From Ixodes scapularis (taxonomy: Eukaryota; Arthropoda; Arachnida; Ixodida; Ixodidae), in the NCBI RefSeq assembly GCF_016920785.2, contig NW_024609839.1, positions 4,118,196 to 4,182,195 on the forward strand: a DNA stretch of 64,000 nucleotides. Direction: 5' to 3'. Every line of letters begins with the position of its first letter. The stretch's first letter is position 1. Under the pieces are notes generated by a model. The model was not told where the DNA came from. It did not search any database and was given only the letters and a program-made list of their open reading frames with translations. The translations under genes were made by a program, and so were the position numbers. This document shows, piece after piece, positions 1-11,145 of this stretch.

Positions 1-1246
1 TTTCAACTTTTATATTGCAGGTGCGCTTGCAGCACAAATCTGGGTTGTGCTGATCCTCTACGCACAAGTTAGGAACTCCTGAGTGACAAGAGTGGGAGTT
101 TGGTCTGACAGCTCAAGGGACACCATTGTTCAGTATTGAATTTTTAATTATCTTCTTTTGAGCAAAGTTAAGCTTTGCTGCATGCAGTTCTTCTAAAAAT
201 AAATACCTGCAACCAAATTTACCAGGTCACGACATTTTGCCTCTGCTCTTAGTGCTCCTGGTGAGCCTCGGATGAGAGCTTATTGGGGTGCAAACATCAT
301 AATTGTTTGAAACCACTCACTGATGTAGAGACTTATTGACATCCAGCATTCCAATGAAACGCTGGATATCCACAAGTCTTTCTTGAACAATGCAAGCGGG
401 AAAGGAACCATACAATCATATTGTATTGGGGGACATTCTACAGAGTGTTTTTTTGTATATTTTACAGATTTTTTAAAAAAAAGCTGTAAAAGCTACATTT
501 ACGCAGTCTGTACACGTGAATTATATGGCCAGGGCAGCATAGTATAAAAGGCTAATTTGTAATGATCAGTCGGCTTATTACAGAGATGTGCCAGACTTCT
601 TTCAGAAAACTAGATGGAGGTTCATTCTCGCGTGGTTTTATCCCGCGAATCTGAATATCCCGTTCGTTTTCCACAAAGATATAACTAAACGTGAGAAAAC
701 ACAAAAAAAACATCCTACCAATAGTGACATCGTAAGAAGACCTTTCAGCCGCCAAGTGTATGTCGCTTAAGGGCCGCGCGTCCAGTCGCAAGTTTTCTAG
801 GTATATTCTCCCGCATTGGCACCAGTCGTGACACATTTTTCTGCCCCTTTAAAAAATAGCATGTGCGTGCATAGCTTTCATAGGCACTGAAGATGCGTGA
901 ACAAAGATTTTGAAAGCTGCTCTTGTGACGTCCCTCTCTAGGGAAGTGCTTTCAAAGCGCTTTAAAAATGACTATGCAGCCTCGATTAATTAAATTAGCA
1001 AATAATTTTGATATTTGAGATTCTGGAGGTCAAATGAAGAAGATTTAAAAGGGTTTTCTCAAATACAAAACCGCTTCAGCCTCTCTCTAAGTATAGTATG
1101 TTCCTAAAATTTTTAATCAGTGAAAATAGACCCATGGTTCCAATTAGAAACTTCTAAGCATCATCAAAACACACTAAATCAATTTTCTTTGTGAAGATAT
1201 AAGACAAGAGCAGCATTTTATGGTGTTCTAAAAGAATGGTCAATTT

Positions 1247-1460
1247 GGACGCGTTTCCAGACTTCGGTTTCTTACCAGAGCGCATCTTTGCACCTACGGT
1301 CCTGCTGCCCGGTGGCCGCAGTGCCAAGCCGCCCCCTCGCCTCCCTCGTAGGATGGAGGGAAGCAAGGCGCACGTGTGTTGCGCGTCTAAGCCCCTGGGG
1401 AACAGGACCGTGGGCGCAAAGATGAGCTCTGATAAGAAACTGAAACCTAGAAACTCGTCC
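1247..1460. repeat. secondary palindrome nested in the left arm
   Basis: GGACGCGTTTCCAG at the left and AACTCGTCC at the right begin an imperfect hairpin of about 105 bp per side. It is GC-rich, unlike the surrounding AT-rich arm. Each side includes a CAGAGCNCATCTTTGC block and a GGTCCTG block. The same structure recurs inverted at 4509-4722, and a diverged relative lies at 58452-58669. Confidence 0.8.
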
Positions 1461-1825
1461 AAAAAAAGCATTTTTACAGAACGCGTAAAATGCTACCCCT
1501 GCATTATATCCTTCTAAAAAGAGTTGATTTTGTGGTTTTCAGTGAATCAGCAAGTTTCCAATAGAAACCATAGTTTCATTTTCACTAATTAAAAAGTTAA
1601 TTAACAAATTGTATTTAATTATCTGACTGATCGTTACGACTAGGTCCCTATACACGTACGCCTGGCCATATAACTCTCCTGCACAAATCGCATTAATTTA
1701 GCTTTCACGGCCTTTCTAAACATATATGTAAAGCTTAAAACTAAATTGCCGTGTACAACAGTGAAAAGGCGAAACCACCATGTTGGAGCCATATTTCTCC
1801 AACATGCCGGTATCGCCTTTTCGCT

Positions 1826-2019
1826 GGTATAGGATGTCCCATATTACGTTATCCATGTATGGTTCCGTCCGCCTACATGGTTCCGCCATAATCCACTACG
1901 CCGGTATAGGATGTCCCATAATACGACACACTTGTATGGTTCCGCCTACCTGTATCATTCCGCCGTAATCCACTATATTGGAGCTGCCTTTTCGCTTGTA
2001 TAGGATGTCCCATATTACG
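1826..2019 (+). repeat. tandem array of GGTATAGGATGTCCCATANTACG units
   Basis: Three copies of a 23-bp unit start at about 1826, 1903 and 1996, separated by variants of TGTATGGTTCCGCC and CCGCCATAATCCACTA. The array reappears inverted in the right arm (about 3950-4145). A short hairpin, TGTTGGAG...CTCCAACA, lies just outside it at 1780-1805. Nothing coding is seen. Confidence 0.7.
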
Positions 2020-2077
2020 GTTACGCTTGTATGAGCCTTTTCCATCATCTTTCCATCATCGATATTTTCCAACAGGG

Positions 2078-3890
2078 AAGTGTGTCCCCAAGCATTCCGG
2101 TGCTTCGATAGCCGGCAATGCCGCGGTCGTCGCCGGAGGCGATGCGTGTTATCGAGGTCGGCTACACGGTTATGCGTGTATGACCGAACCAAAACACGTT
2201 TTTTACAACCTCGCATGATATCTGAACGTATTATCCGTTACTCATCGTGTAAATTTATGGTAATTTGTGTAAATAGCGTGTTTTTCACCCCAAATATTCA
2301 CCAAATACACGGCACTTGCTAACAGTGTAGCAAAAAGATCTGAGGTCCGCAAGCCACCAACACGCGTCTCTGACGGCTCACCCCTGGTGTGGCGCTGTGT
2401 CGGAACAGCGCACGCGACGGTTCACTTCACTGAATTCTGGTTTCTTCGCACCCGAAGCGGACTTGTTTGGAAGCAGCGCGTTGGTGTATATACTGGGCCT
2501 GGAATCACGAGCGAAGCTATACGGGTCAGCGTAACGGCACTTCTACCCTCTCGGTACTACGAATCATTGTTGCCAGTTAAAAAAGAAAAAAAAATCTTTT
2601 AGGCGAAATCGCGGAAAACGCTGTCCGGTCCCCCGGAAGTGTTAAACCAGTCTGACGCGCCAAGCGAAACGGCATTACTTAAACTTCCTGACACCATGTT
2701 CAAAGCCGAGGGATCCGGAGTTTCGAAGGCTAGCTATCGCCAATAACGCAGTCTTTCTAGGAAAAAAAAAATGGCTGCGCCCACAAGAAAATTAGGGACC
2801 AAAGGGACGATACAGTGATGTCTCGTTATTATGGACACCTCCGTTCCCGTAAAACAAAAATGGTCCATAATGTAAGTTGTCCATAATAACGAAACAAAAA
2901 TGCATGTATTTTCCCAGTCTGTCCACGAAAGTGGCGTCCTCATAGGGGGGCATCAATATTAACGGGGCCCATATTAACGAGACATGAGTGCTTCCTTAGA
3001 CTTACCCGGGGCTCCTGCACCACACACACACAGTGATTCCCCCAAACCAACCAAACGTATCACTGTGTGTTGATGTCGCAGTTCAAAAGCATTGTACTTT
3101 TTTGTGACCTCTAGCTGTTTAGGTTTTTTGTCTAAACCGAAAGGTGGTTGTGTTTTGTACGAGCCATCACTTAGTTCGTTTTATAACGTGGGTGAGTGTT
3201 CTGCGCGCGACCTTGAAAAACAGGATTTTCGGTGGTTTGGTTGCGGTTGTAGTTTTGTGTATAAGGAGGTTGATTGATTAAAATTATTTGCGGAGTTTGA
3301 GACGCTATCTGTCCCCTGTTACTTTCTTTTCCACTGTCAAAAAAGGAACTTCTCCTTCGGTTCCAGTTTTGGGTTAAAATCATCCTGGCAAACTTCCACC
3401 AGCTCACCTGCGGACTGACCGTAATCTCGCTACTCTTGGCATAGGTATTATTTTGTGGCTTTAGGCAAAGTACACCTGACCGACTTCTGGATGGCAGCTT
3501 TGCGTTCCATCGCGTTTTATTTCAAAGGGAAGCTCAAGCACTCTAAGTAATCTGGTGATCGCACTTATCTTCGGGAGAAGAAAACGCAAACCGCGTTTAT
3601 TTTGAAATATGCGCGCAGCAATCGCCTCCGGGCATACGACAATCCCCTCTGTCGCCTGCTACCTATCCAGAGTGTTGTGACGTCATTGACGTCATCCGAG
3701 GGTCAGCTTAGTGACGAGAAGGATCATCTGACCCCATTGGCGACGTCCCTTTTCCTAGCTTTTACTCCGCTATACTATTTCTTCAAATTCAAGAACCTTT
3801 TCAGCTTCTCTTTAAAGCATGAAATCAGGGTGAAGAATATAAATCAATATAATTTAAATTGTGATTTAAATCAGCTTAGTTTTACTATAA
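2078..3890. other. spacer of the giant foldback
   Basis: No convincing coding region. It holds a pogo-like MITE (2813-2990). Its right third (about 3540-3830) is similar to 20000-20330, sharing blocks such as the CCAGAGYGTYG...GACGTCATTGA and CAARAACCTTTTCAGCT motifs, so it is a dispersed repeat rather than a gene. Otherwise AT-rich sequence with no signal I recognise. Confidence 0.5.
2813..2990. mobile_element. pogo/Tigger-like MITE
   Basis: The left end CAGTGATGTCTCGTTATTATGG and the inverse of the right end, CACTCATGTCTCGTTAATATGG, form terminal inverted repeats of about 24 bp around 178 bp. A TA precedes the left end (2811-2812) but is not kept on the right. The internal sequence repeats the motif TCCATAATAACGAAACA. 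The CAGTNATGTCTCGTTAA end type is known from pogo/Tigger MITEs; the family assignment is inference. Confidence 0.65.
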
Positions 3891-5959
3891 CCCTGTTGGA
3901 AAATTTCGATGATGGAAAGATGTTGGAAAAGGCTCATACAAGCGTAACCGTAATATGGGACATCCTATACAAGCGAAACCGCAGCTCCAGTATAGTGGAT
4001 TAAGTCGGAACGATACAGGTAGGCGGAACCATACAAGCGTGTCGTATTATGGGACATCCTATACCAGCGTAGTGGATTATGGCGGAACCATGGAGGCGGA
4101 CGGAACCATACATGCATGACGTAATATGGGACATCCTATACCAGCGAAAAGGCGATACCACCATGGTGGAGCCATATGGCTCCAACATACTGGTTTCGCC
4201 TTGTCACTGTTGTACAGGGCGATTTAGTTTTAAGCTTTACATATATGTTTAGAAAGGTCGTGAAAGCTAAATTAATGCGGTTTGTGCAGGCGAGTTATAT
4301 GGCCAGGCGTACATAGTATAGATACCTAATCGTAACAATCAGTCATATAATTAAATACAATTTGTTAATTAACTTTTTAATCAGTGAAAATTAAAATATG
4401 GTTTTAATTAGAAACTTGCCGAGTCATTGAAAACCACAAAATCAACTCTTTCTAGAAGGATATAATGCAGGGGTAGCATTTTACGCATTCTGTAAAAACG
4501 CTTTATTTGGACGAGTTTCTAGGTTTCAGTTTCTTATCAGAGCTCATCTCTACGCCCACAGTCCTGTTCCCCAGGGGCTTAGACGCGAAACACACGTGCG
4601 CCTTGCTTCCCTTCATCCTACGAGGGAGGCGAGGGGGTGGCTTCGCACTGCGGCCACCGGGCAGCAGGACCGCAGGTGCAAAGATGCGCTCTGGTAAGAA
4701 ACCGAAGTCTGGAAACGCGTCCAAATTGACCATTTTTTTAGAACGCGATAAAATGCTTCTCTTGTCTTATATCTTCACAAAGAAAGTTGATTTAGTGTGT
4801 TTTGATGACGCTTAGCAAGTTTCTAATTGGAACCATGGGTCTATTTTCACTGATTAAAAATTTCAGGAACATACTATACTTAAAGAGAGGCTGAAGCGGT
4901 TTTGTATTTGAGAAAACACTTTTAAAACTTCATTTGACCTCCAGAATCTCAAATATCAAAATTATTTGGTCATTTGATGAATCGAGGCTGCATAGAGTCA
5001 TTTTTAAAGCGCTGTAAAAGCCCTTCCCTAGAGAGCGACATCACAAAAGCAGCTTTCGAAATCTTTGCACGCATCTTCAGCGCCTATCAAAGCTATGCAC
5101 GCTCATGTCATTTTTTAAAGGGCAGTAAATTGTGTCACGACTGGTGCCAATGCGGAAGAATATACCTAGAAAACTTGCGATTGGACGCGCGGCCCTTAAG
5201 CGACAAACGCTTGGCGGCCGAAAGGTCTTCTTACGATGTCACTATTGGTAGGTTTTTTTTTTTGTTTTCTCACGTTTAGTTATATCTTTGTGGAAAACGA
5301 ACGGGATATTTAGGTTTGCGGGATAAAACTACGCTAGAATGAACCTCCATCTAGTTTTCTGAAAGAAGTCTGGCACATCTCTGTAATAAGCCGACTGATC
5401 ATTACAAATTAGCCTTTTATACTATGCCGCCCTGGCCTTGCAACTCACGTGCACAGACCGCGTAAATGTAGCTTTTATGGCTTTTTTTAAAAAAGCCTGT
5501 AAAACATACAAAAAAACACTGTGTAGAATATCCCCCAATACGATACGATTGTATGGTTCCTTTCCCGCTTGCATTGTTCAAGAAAGACTTGTGGACATCC
5601 AGCGTTTCATTGGAATGCTGGATGTCAGCTAGTCTACATCAGTGAGTGGTTTCAAACAAGCATGATGTTTGCACACCAGTAAGCTCTTATCCGAGGCTCA
5701 CCAGGAGCACTAAGAGCAGAGGCAAAATGTCGTGACCTGGTAAATTTGGTTGCAGGTATTTATTTTTAGAAGAACTGCAAGCAGCAAAGCTTAACTTTGC
5801 TCAAAAGAAGATAATTAAAAATTCAATACTGAACAATGGTGTCCCTTGAGCTGTCAGACCAAACTCCTACTCTTGCCACTCAGGAGTTCCTAACTTGTGC
5901 GTAGAGGATCAGCACAACCCAGATTTATGCTGCAAGTGCACCTGCAATATAAAAGTTGA
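3891..5959 (-). repeat. right arm of the giant foldback
   Basis: Inverse partner of 1-2077. It carries the inverted copies of the tandem array (about 3950-4145) and the nested palindrome (4509-4722). Similarity to the left arm ends at about 5959, after TATAAAAGTTGAA. The sequence beyond this (AAACATGAGATG) has no counterpart inside the window. Confidence 0.85.
4509..4722. repeat. secondary palindrome nested in the right arm
   Basis: Inverted copy of the hairpin at 1247-1460, beginning GGACGAGTTTCTAGG and ending GGAAACGCGTCC. Because the hairpin is itself palindromic, four copies of the half-unit exist in this element. Confidence 0.8.
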
Positions 5960-6087
5960 ATAAACATGAGATGAAATATGAGACGTTTACAATACTCTGT
6001 AATGTGAAATTAGAGCACAGATCTTGAAGAGGAGGATGGGAGGGTATGCCCCTCCTCCCCCTCCCCTCCTCCCCTTCTGCTCCCTCC

Positions 6088-6345
6088 CATTTAGCGGGAA
6101 ATTTCCCTGAATTCAGCGGGAAAATTTTCCCACTAAATTTAGCGGGTTACGTTTCCCACTAAATTTAGCGCGGAAATTGACGTCACATGACCTCAACACA
6201 AATGCAGTTTTCCCGCTAAAAGTAGCGGGGAAAATGACGTCGCATGACCGTGTCACGTCATCCATAAAAAAATTCAGTTTCTCAGCTAGACTTAGCGGAA
6301 ATATTAACGTCACATGACCGCAACATTAATTCAATTTCCTACCAA
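6088..6345. repeat. degenerate tandem repeat with TTTAGCGGGAAA and GTCACATGACC motifs
   Basis: A unit of about 75 bp is repeated three to four times. It combines the palindromic core CCCGCTAAATTTAGCGGGAAA with TTGACGTCACATGACC. Diverged copies recur at 19240-19570 and near 21150-21200, so it is a dispersed minisatellite or the body of a transposon. No coding potential. Confidence 0.65.
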
Positions 6346-8377
6346 GTTCAGTTGGGCGGTTAGGCCGACAGCGACGCAGAAAAACGTGGAAACGGGTGCT
6401 AAGAGCTGTGCTAAAAACTAAATGCATCAGGTGAAATAAAGTGAACATACTGTAAGAAAAAGAAAACCCAAGATACCGTTCTCAGAGCCTTCCTTTTGTC
6501 CGTTCTCAAATGTTTTGATTTCAAGAAATTTATATCTCTTTATTCGTACCCAGAGAACCCCTCCCAGTTTCAGCATGAATGCAATAAATCAATGCAGACT
6601 AGACCTTGTAAATTATAATGCACATGAAAATGAATGTTTGCCACATAGTCATGTATGAGTCAGTGGCTCAGATCTCTAAATACATTTGTATTGAGGAACA
6701 TTCTTGAATGAAACTTCTGGGCTTTGAATTCAACAGTTTGTACTTCCATAAGGAACACTGTATGGCACTGATTTTTTTGCGACACATCAGAAACAGCACA
6801 GCACTGTCATCCTTGATTTGTATTTTTTTTAGCATGGCATGTGCTTATCTAATGACCATACAGCATCCTTTATCAAAATTTTCTTTGTAAAGCTTTTTAT
6901 TGGTTCTTATTTAACTCACAAGACAGATTTGGTACTTTGAATTCTCACTCGGCATCAACAGTTTTATATATTAATGTAATAGCGAAAGACAAGATGTATG
7001 GACTTGAGTACGGCTCAACAAGCACAGATGTTGAGAAAAGTACTGAAGAAAACTCAAATGTCAAAATAAAAATAAGCTGGAATGTGGATACAATTATGGA
7101 CATGGTCATGAATACAGTTAGCAGACTCAATATGAAGAATACGTGTAAGCCGCACACTCAAAGAAACCTGTTGCATCTATATTCATGCAAATTACTTCGC
7201 AGAACCCAGCGCTGCAGTCTCGGGTGAGAGTTCGCTGAATCAGTCCACTGAAAATTAGTGTAGACGGAAAAAGCAGTTTGATCTGCGACAATGAGCATTA
7301 CATAGGCAAGTGACATTTCATTATTACTGTTACAGTGCCGAATGTTTCAAACTGCCAGCCGCATCATTCTGCGAGTTCCATCCGTGTATTACAGGGTTTG
7401 GCTCTCTCCAATGCTTTGTGAGAAAAATGATGAACTGGAAATGTCTAGCGTAGTTCTAGAAAAACTACTTCCAGAATCCTATCTCAGCATCGTAAAGAAT
7501 ATAAAAAGTTTCTAGAGATAAGGTTAGTGCAAGAGTTGAATAAACTAAATACTTAGTTTTGCGAAACCATCTTGCCGTAGGAAACGTATAAAGTTCCCCT
7601 AGGTAGAGCTAGTCATTACGGATGATTGTGCCCATCGCATACCATAAAAATATAATTTGCGACCTACAATATTTAGACTCAACCAGCTCTGAATAAGTGG
7701 AACACTTGGCACTAAAGATTGGTCTCACCATGACTGTCTGCAAACATCCACATAATAATTTCCATAAACCTACGTATTTCAAGAAAATATTTAGAGCGAG
7801 CTGTTTAAAACGCCATAACACTTTTTAACACTAATAGAAAGCCTGTAGTGGGCTACAACTTAAGAAGTTTTTACTTCATTATGAAGGGCAATAACACATA
7901 TGTGAACCTCAAAACTAGGCCTGCACTGAATTGCTTTCTTAAGTTGAGTGTGCTATGCTCGGTTCAATATATTATCTTTGCAGAGCTGACAATGTGCAAG
8001 TTCACATTTTTTTATATTTCACATCCCCCGACTGCTGGGTGGGGTAGGTACATAAGATTGATGACACCAACGTAACACAATGATTATTTTAAGAATTTGT
8101 TAGGGTATAGCACTAGCGAAGCCATCTGCGGGAAGTTATTTCTGTGACACCGTCGAACCTACATCCGCGAGCTTTAAGTTCACATGTTAATCATGTCTGC
8201 AGACTCCTTTTTGTAATTGGAACTCCATCCAACCCAAGATTTAAATATGTTTTTTTGCATTTTAGGCTTCGTAGTGCTTTTGCTGTTCTATTAATAAGTA
8301 AGAAGAATGCTTCTTTCAAGTGGCATACCTAACACATGGTGGCACGAGGACTCCCCTGTCGTGACGCTGATCAAAAG
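6346..8377. other. no recognised gene
   Basis: AT-rich sequence. A 96-codon plus-strand frame at 6937-7227 (rich in Lys, Asn, Thr and Met) overlaps an equally open frame on the other strand. It has no recognisable motif and no good splice context, so I do not call it. Probably intron or intergenic DNA. Confidence 0.4.
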
Positions 8378-8510
8378 TCACAGGCAGGGAGATACTGCGA
8401 TGCTCTTGTTGCTGGGATTACCTCCCCCAATGTCCTGGCCAGACCACAGAAAAAGATTGAGTCGAAGCTTGTGGCCACTAGGATCTCCAGATCTTGAGGC
8501 ACCCAAGTAG
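8378..8510 (-). CDS. possible terminal exon of a minus-strand host gene
   Basis: On the minus strand a strong acceptor (TTTTTATTTTCAG at 8523-8511) is followed by a segment open in two frames. One frame (…SGDPSGHKLRLNLFLWSGQD…) reaches TGA at 8380-8378. The other (…VPQDLEILVATSFDSIFF…) runs only slightly further. The short length and double openness leave the frame undecided, and an internal GAG/GTAATC could also act as a donor. It lies downstream of, and on the same strand as, the exon at 12693-12878, so the two may belong to one gene. I do not recognise the product. A dispersed repeat that happens to carry a CAG is the main alternative. Confidence 0.3.
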
Positions 8511-10973
8511 CTGAAAATAAAAACAAATCACAATCAAGTACTTAGCAGAGCTACATTAGAATGGCTAGCATATTCTTTCGTGATCAGCACATAGATCCTT
8601 TTATTTTAGTCACAGTCACCCCCCAGGACAAGGCCACGTAGGCGTTAAAATGATGGGCACCGAATTAAGGCGAATGATCAAATGCATTCATTTAACCCTC
8701 TTTCCCCCCCTAACCTTGAGATTTCTGTCCAATATTCACATTCAACTGTAAAGACTATAAATAAAACTACTACTGCAATGCAGAGCCGTATAGTGGGAGA
8801 GTTTAGCCAGTGGGTGTGGTGACGAAGGTGCCGGAGAGGAGGAAAGGGAGGAGAACGCCGAAGGAGAGAGAGAGAAGGCAGCAAAGAGGCAAAGAAGAGA
8901 CGACCGCCATTTTGACGCAAAGCTGTCGGCAGAAAGCACTGTTGAGGGCTTGAGGCTATGCGTCGTCTGCTACGGGCTTATTGCTCTTTTTTGCCTGAAT
9001 AAAAGTTTGCGTTCAAACATGAAGGAACTTCTTTCTTTAGGTTTTTAAACCACCGAGGAATAACACTATATCATTTTATTGCCGGAGCCTGCCAAATAAA
9101 AGGAAAGATCCGAAATTTGAATATCGATCCCATGCCGGGCGAATGAATGAAAATGGCGGCCCTCCCCGCTCAGCTGGGAGCAGCCTAGAGTTCATGCGCA
9201 TGCGCTCACACCTCTTGCTTTGTGCCGCGGGCTGATTAGCTCCCTCGGAAGGGAGACGTTACGGCAGCGAAATCATAGACTGCCAGACTCTCCCCATAAT
9301 GGCTCTGCTGCAATGAAAAGATTTTCCTACCCTCGTGCTCAGCGAGTCTCGACTGGGGATACAACTCCAGTCCATACACTCGCTGAACGTGAGGGTAGAG
9401 TGTACCAGCAGAGGGCAGGTGTCTGGTACACTCACTTGCTCCTGGATAGAAAGAGTTTAGTTGGTGCACCAAGAGGCTAATGAATAAAAATGGGTACTGC
9501 TCTGAGCAAAATGCCAAAAAAGCGAGGATCCAGGCTTGACACTAACAGCGGCACACAGTATCTATTTTACTGACAAAGGGGTACTAAATCATTATTTTCA
9601 GCTACCTAATCAAACTAAATATTCTTCCCGGCTTGCTTTTTAGGAAAATCTCTAAATTTACACAAACTATTAAGACAATGGCAAAAAAAAAAAAAGTAAT
9701 GGCAAAACCAACAATCGAATTCGCCTACTCTCCAGTAGTGCGACATCTATGGCAGGCAGACCTGCAGAATAAGAAAGCAGTTTAAAAAACAAGGTATGTC
9801 CTATGTATAATTTTTTTTATGCTGCAAAGCAAGCGCTGAAAGGAGGTTTCAGAACATTAACGAAATTTCTTGCAATCAGTTGAGAACAAATTAGAGCAGT
9901 AAACTTGCCCTTGCTCCTGGCATAACGTTTTAGCGTTGCCCATGGAAACTCACATAAATTTCTAAATAAAAACAAAAAAAGACTAACCTTCATAAAAAAA
10001 ATCTAACTTTCGCAAAGAAAAGTTATCTTGAACAACATATGTGGGATACAGTTGTACAGCGTCCATTTGTGTGCTGAACCAATTTTGAGGCAAATCTGCG
10101 ATAATGAAAAGAAAACGCCCGAGTACAATTAAGGGAAAGACAGAAAGGATGCATACCCACAACAAAAGAATTTAGAATGACCACGGGCAGGAACCCTGGT
10201 GAGGCTCTCGGAGTGACTCCCTGCAATGGGCCTGCGCAGACCAGAGAACAATATCGGTCATAGCTTGCAGCCATAAGGTGCTTCATACCATGAAGTTCCA
10301 GAAGTAGCTGCAATTGGAAGCAAAGTGCATTTCATTTCTCTGCAGAATGGAGAGTTTAATAGCTAGTATGCATTCATAAGGTGATACAGTCACGAATATC
10401 AGATTTTTCATTGCAGCACTATATCACCAAATTGTTAACCGTGCCGGGCAACACTAAAAACCGAGAGCATTATTCCAAACTATCTCAGTTTAAAGTTAAC
10501 CACGGCAGAAGCTGCAAGCCATGTGACCTTCTAGTTAGATGCCATGGTACGTCGAGCTTATAATCATGTGTCACACTGTTTTTGCTGCAATGGCCTGTAG
10601 TGTAAAAACTGGTCCAGCTTAAAGAGATGCAAAGTATAGACGTTTCTGAGTGGGACCCTGACCTAGTCTTGAGCTACATTGCGAGGAAGGACGTTTCAAT
10701 CGGGATGTTTGCTGCCTGTATCCACACGACCAGCTTGTGCACAGCGATTGCTCGAGCCGAGTACATGTCCTCGACAGTGCCATTATTTGACAAGCAGTTT
10801 TATGAATGTTAAACATGACTGACTTACAGAGAGAGTGCATCTCAGCGACTAATGACTTGGGATACCTAACTGAATACTGATATATTAACTAAATGCAAAA
10901 CATTTACCTGGCAGGCATTTAATTTTTCAACAGCGTAGGTCGACTCCGCATTAAGTTGAAGGAGTCGATGCGT
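8511..10973. other. intronic or intergenic DNA, one hairpin
   Basis: Contains a purine-rich stretch (8815-8910), an AATAAAAGTTTGCGTTC segment near 8997 that looks like a polyadenylation region, and the hairpin at 9328-9397. A pair of overlapping frames at 10620-10840 is open on both strands but shows no family. Nothing else recognised. Confidence 0.4.
9328..9397. repeat. 70-bp imperfect hairpin
   Basis: TACCCTCGTGCTCAGCGAGT at 9328-9347 pairs with ACTCGCTGAACGTGAGGGTA at 9378-9397. The middle holds a second pair, ACTGGGGA and its imperfect complement ACTCCAGT. Just outside, GTACCAGCAGAGGGCAGGTGTCTGGTAC (about 9402-9429) forms another short dyad. This is probably part of a dispersed palindromic repeat. 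Confidence 0.65.
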
Positions 10974-11137
10974 CAGGCACGTAGCCAGGATTTTGTTTCA
11001 GGGGGGGCCCATTCATGACAAAATGCTGTATGAGGGGGAGGGGGGAGAGGACGACTCATGCAAAATGCAAGATTTCGGGGGGGGGGGGGGGGTGAGGGGG
11101 CCCGGGCCCCATGGGCCTCCCTCTGGCTACGTGCCTG
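10974..11137. mobile_element. hAT-like MITE with 8-bp target-site duplication
   Basis: Terminal inverted repeats CAGGCACGTAGCCAG (left) and CTGGCTACGTGCCTG (right) enclose 164 bp. CGATGCGT occurs directly outside both ends (10966-10973 and 11138-11145), giving a perfect 8-bp duplication. The 5'-CAG ends and 8-bp duplication are typical of hAT elements. The interior is extremely G-rich, with a 15-base G run near 11079-11093, and contains GGGCCCGGGCCC. There is no coding capacity. Confidence 0.85.
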
Positions 11138-11145
11138 CGATGCGT

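Larger units (their letters stand above)
1..2077 (+). repeat. left arm of the giant foldback
   Basis: The arm pairs with 3891-5959 in inverted orientation. Its inner end is sharp: TTTTCCAACAGGG at 2065-2077 matches the inverse of CCCTGTTGGAAAA at 3891-3903, and similarity stops beyond it. From outside to inside the arm holds unique-looking AT-rich sequence, a nested palindrome (1247-1460) and a short tandem array (1826-2019). Confidence 0.85.
1..5959. mobile_element. giant foldback (long inverted repeat) element, at least 5.96 kb
   Basis: Positions 1-2077 and 3891-5959 are reverse complements of each other at roughly 90 percent identity by eye with small indels, leaving a 1.8 kb spacer. For example, the start (TTCAACTTTTATATTGCAGG) reappears inverted at 5940-5958. 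The arms code for no recognisable protein and the spacer has no open frame above 133 codons, so this looks non-autonomous. The arms diverge by scattered substitutions, which argues against a fold-over assembly artefact. The left arm runs to the window edge, so the true terminus and any target-site duplication cannot be seen. The element resembles the one at 58153-61376. Confidence 0.85.

Noticed and set aside
1..5959. Assembly fold-over artefact
   Set aside because: The arms differ by scattered substitutions and small indels, there is a 1.8 kb unique spacer, and a related element with a flanking duplication exists at 58153-61376. Long reads would settle it.
6937..7227. 96-codon plus-strand frame as a gene
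   Set aside because: An equally open frame exists on the other strand, with no domain and no splice or promoter support.
8747..9066. Possible solo LTR (TGTAAAGACTATAAATAAAA … AATAACA)
   Set aside because: It has TG/CA-like limits, a TATA-like word and AATAAA, but no target duplication, no partner LTR and no primer-binding site nearby.
10627..10840. Small protein frames on both strands near 10.7 kb
   Set aside because: Neither strand has good splice sites and neither translation is recognised; could be an old transposon fragment.
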